In this document: piece after piece, positions 6,211 through 6,884 of the stretch
Numbering within the stretch: the stretch's first letter is position 1
How the letters are laid out: each line of letters opens with the position of its first letter
Assembly (NCBI GenBank): GCA_002338255.1
Contig: DDHX01000058.1
Coordinates: forward strand, 66,729-73,612
DNA: 6,884 bases
DNA from: Ruminococcaceae bacterium UBA1865
GTDB lineage: Bacteria; Bacillota; Clostridia; Oscillospirales; Acutalibacteraceae
Direction of reading: 5' to 3'
Notes under the pieces: generated by a model
What the model was told of the DNA's origin: nothing
The model's database searches: none
What the model saw: the letters and a program-made list of their open reading frames with translations, nothing else
Program-made: the position numbers and the translations under genes

Positions 6211-6884
6211 TTATTTACCGGGATAAAGTAAATCGATCATGGCCTGCGCACTATCTTTGTAAACCAACGTGGTGGTCTTGTTGTCGAGTACCTGAATCAG
6301 ATTGCTGCCATCGCCCGGTCTGACACCGTCAGCAAGCTTGATTGCAGTTTGAATCGTATCAAAGCCCATTGCGAAGCAATTCTGTACGCCGACGCAAAGG
6401 ATAGTACCCTTTTTAACATATTGCAATGTACGTAAGTCGTGATCCATACCAACAATCTTAATGTCGGTTTTTCCTGCTGCTTCAACAGCCTGCGCTGCGC
6501 CGATTGGGTTCGTCATGTTGTTGCAGAAGAAGCCTTTTAGATTCGGGTATTTCTGTATCATGTTTTCAGCAAGCTGAACACTCTTTTCAAGGTCATCATT
6601 GTCAAATTGTGTGTCAACCAGTTTGATGTCAGGATATTTCGCCAGAACTTGTTTCAGGCCCTTCAAACGGTCTTCATGAACCGGAGCGCCGATTGTGCCG
6701 CCAAGAGCAGCAATGTCGCCCTTGTAATTGATGGACTTCGCAAGTGCCTCGGCAATTGCTGCGCCGTCTTCCACATTCTTTGTGTTGCCCACATAGCAGA
6801 TTCTCTTGCTGTCCGGAGCATCACTGCTGGAGAAGGTCATGAAAGGAATGCCGGATTCGACCAATTTGTTTACTACAGGAACAA
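6211..6884 (-). CDS. Sugar ABC transporter substrate-binding protein, RbsB type (N-terminus off window)
   Basis: Extracellular sugar-binding subunit of the Peripla_BP_4 (ribose/galactose-binding) class; in a Gram-positive it would be a lipoprotein. The window shows the last 223 residues and a TAA stop at 6211-6213. The frame stays open to the right edge, so the TTG at 6862-6864 is not a start: PVVNK precedes it and completes the usual 'P.V.K..E.GIP' stretch. The signal peptide and roughly the first 90-110 residues are missing. In visible-residue numbering, likely sugar contacts equivalent to RbsB Asn190, Asp215 and Gln235 are kept: Asn in FFCNNMTNPIG (121-122), Asp in VGMDHD (147) and Gln in GVQNCF (167). 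Asn-Met-Thr-Asn-Pro replaces the common NDEMA. It is the first visible gene of the operon, 87 bases before the ATPase. Family certain, ligand unknown. Confidence 0.94.
   Translation of the reverse strand, partial: VPVVNKLVESGIPFMTFSSSDAPDSKRICYVGNTKNVEDGAAIAEALAKSINYKGDIAALGGTIGAPVHEDRLKGLKQVLAKYPDIKLVDTQFDNDDLEKSVQLAENMIQKYPNLKGFFCNNMTNPIGAAQAVEAAGKTDIKIVGMDHDLRTLQYVKKGTILCVGVQNCFAMGFDTIQTAIKLADGVRPGDGSNLIQVLDNKTTTLVYKDSAQAMIDLLYPGK

Larger units (their letters stand above)
500..6884 (-). other. Sugar uptake and catabolism operon (binding protein-ATPase-permease-epimerase-kinase-aldolase)
   Basis: Six genes run the same way with gaps of 87, 18, 42, 18 and 11 bases, and no terminator is visible between them. 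Every complete gene has its own strong Shine-Dalgarno. The order puts import first and then three enzymes in the likely order of use: C-3 epimerisation, phosphorylation, then aldol cleavage or C-4 epimerisation. The promoter and any operator or catabolite-response site upstream of the binding protein lie outside the window. Co-transcription is inferred from spacing. Confidence 0.85.

Overview
The window holds most of one sugar import and catabolism operon, read on the minus strand, and the 3' part of a DeoR-type regulator gene on the plus strand that faces it. Moderate G+C, strong AAAGGAGG/AGGAGG ribosome binding sites before every complete gene, TAA stops throughout, one TTG start and tight gene spacing point to a low-to-mid G+C Gram-positive bacterium, most likely a Clostridia-type Firmicute. 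That placement is inferred from style, not from a marker gene.

Layout, left to right: (1) 1-452, plus strand, the effector-binding domain of a DeoR-family repressor, with its N-terminus off the left edge. (2) 460-495, a strong intrinsic terminator between the two convergent transcription units. (3) 500-1153, minus strand, a class II (FucA/AraD-type) sugar-phosphate aldolase or epimerase. (4) 1165-2706, minus, an FGGY carbohydrate kinase that starts at TTG. (5) 2725-3588, minus, a D-tagatose/D-allulose 3-epimerase family enzyme with all four metal ligands. (6) 3631-4620, minus, an RbsC-type ABC permease. (7) 4639-6123, minus, an RbsA-type double ATPase. (8) 6211-6884, minus, an RbsB-type sugar-binding protein whose N-terminus lies off the right edge. 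In transcription order the operon is binding protein, ATPase, permease, epimerase, kinase, aldolase. The promoter must lie beyond the right edge. No gene-free stretch is longer than 87 bases.

How the genes fit together (inference): a free sugar is imported by the ABC system, epimerised at C-3 as the unphosphorylated ketose, phosphorylated by the FGGY kinase, and then cleaved by the class II aldolase to a triose phosphate plus an aldehyde, or epimerised at C-4 into the pentose phosphate pathway. The DeoR protein, whose family usually senses a phosphorylated intermediate, is the natural candidate regulator. Each family is well known. What may be undescribed is this three-enzyme combination and its substrate, which cannot be fixed from the sequence; a rare ketose, pentulose or polyol-derived sugar is plausible. 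No phage, transposon, CRISPR array, tRNA or rRNA was seen.
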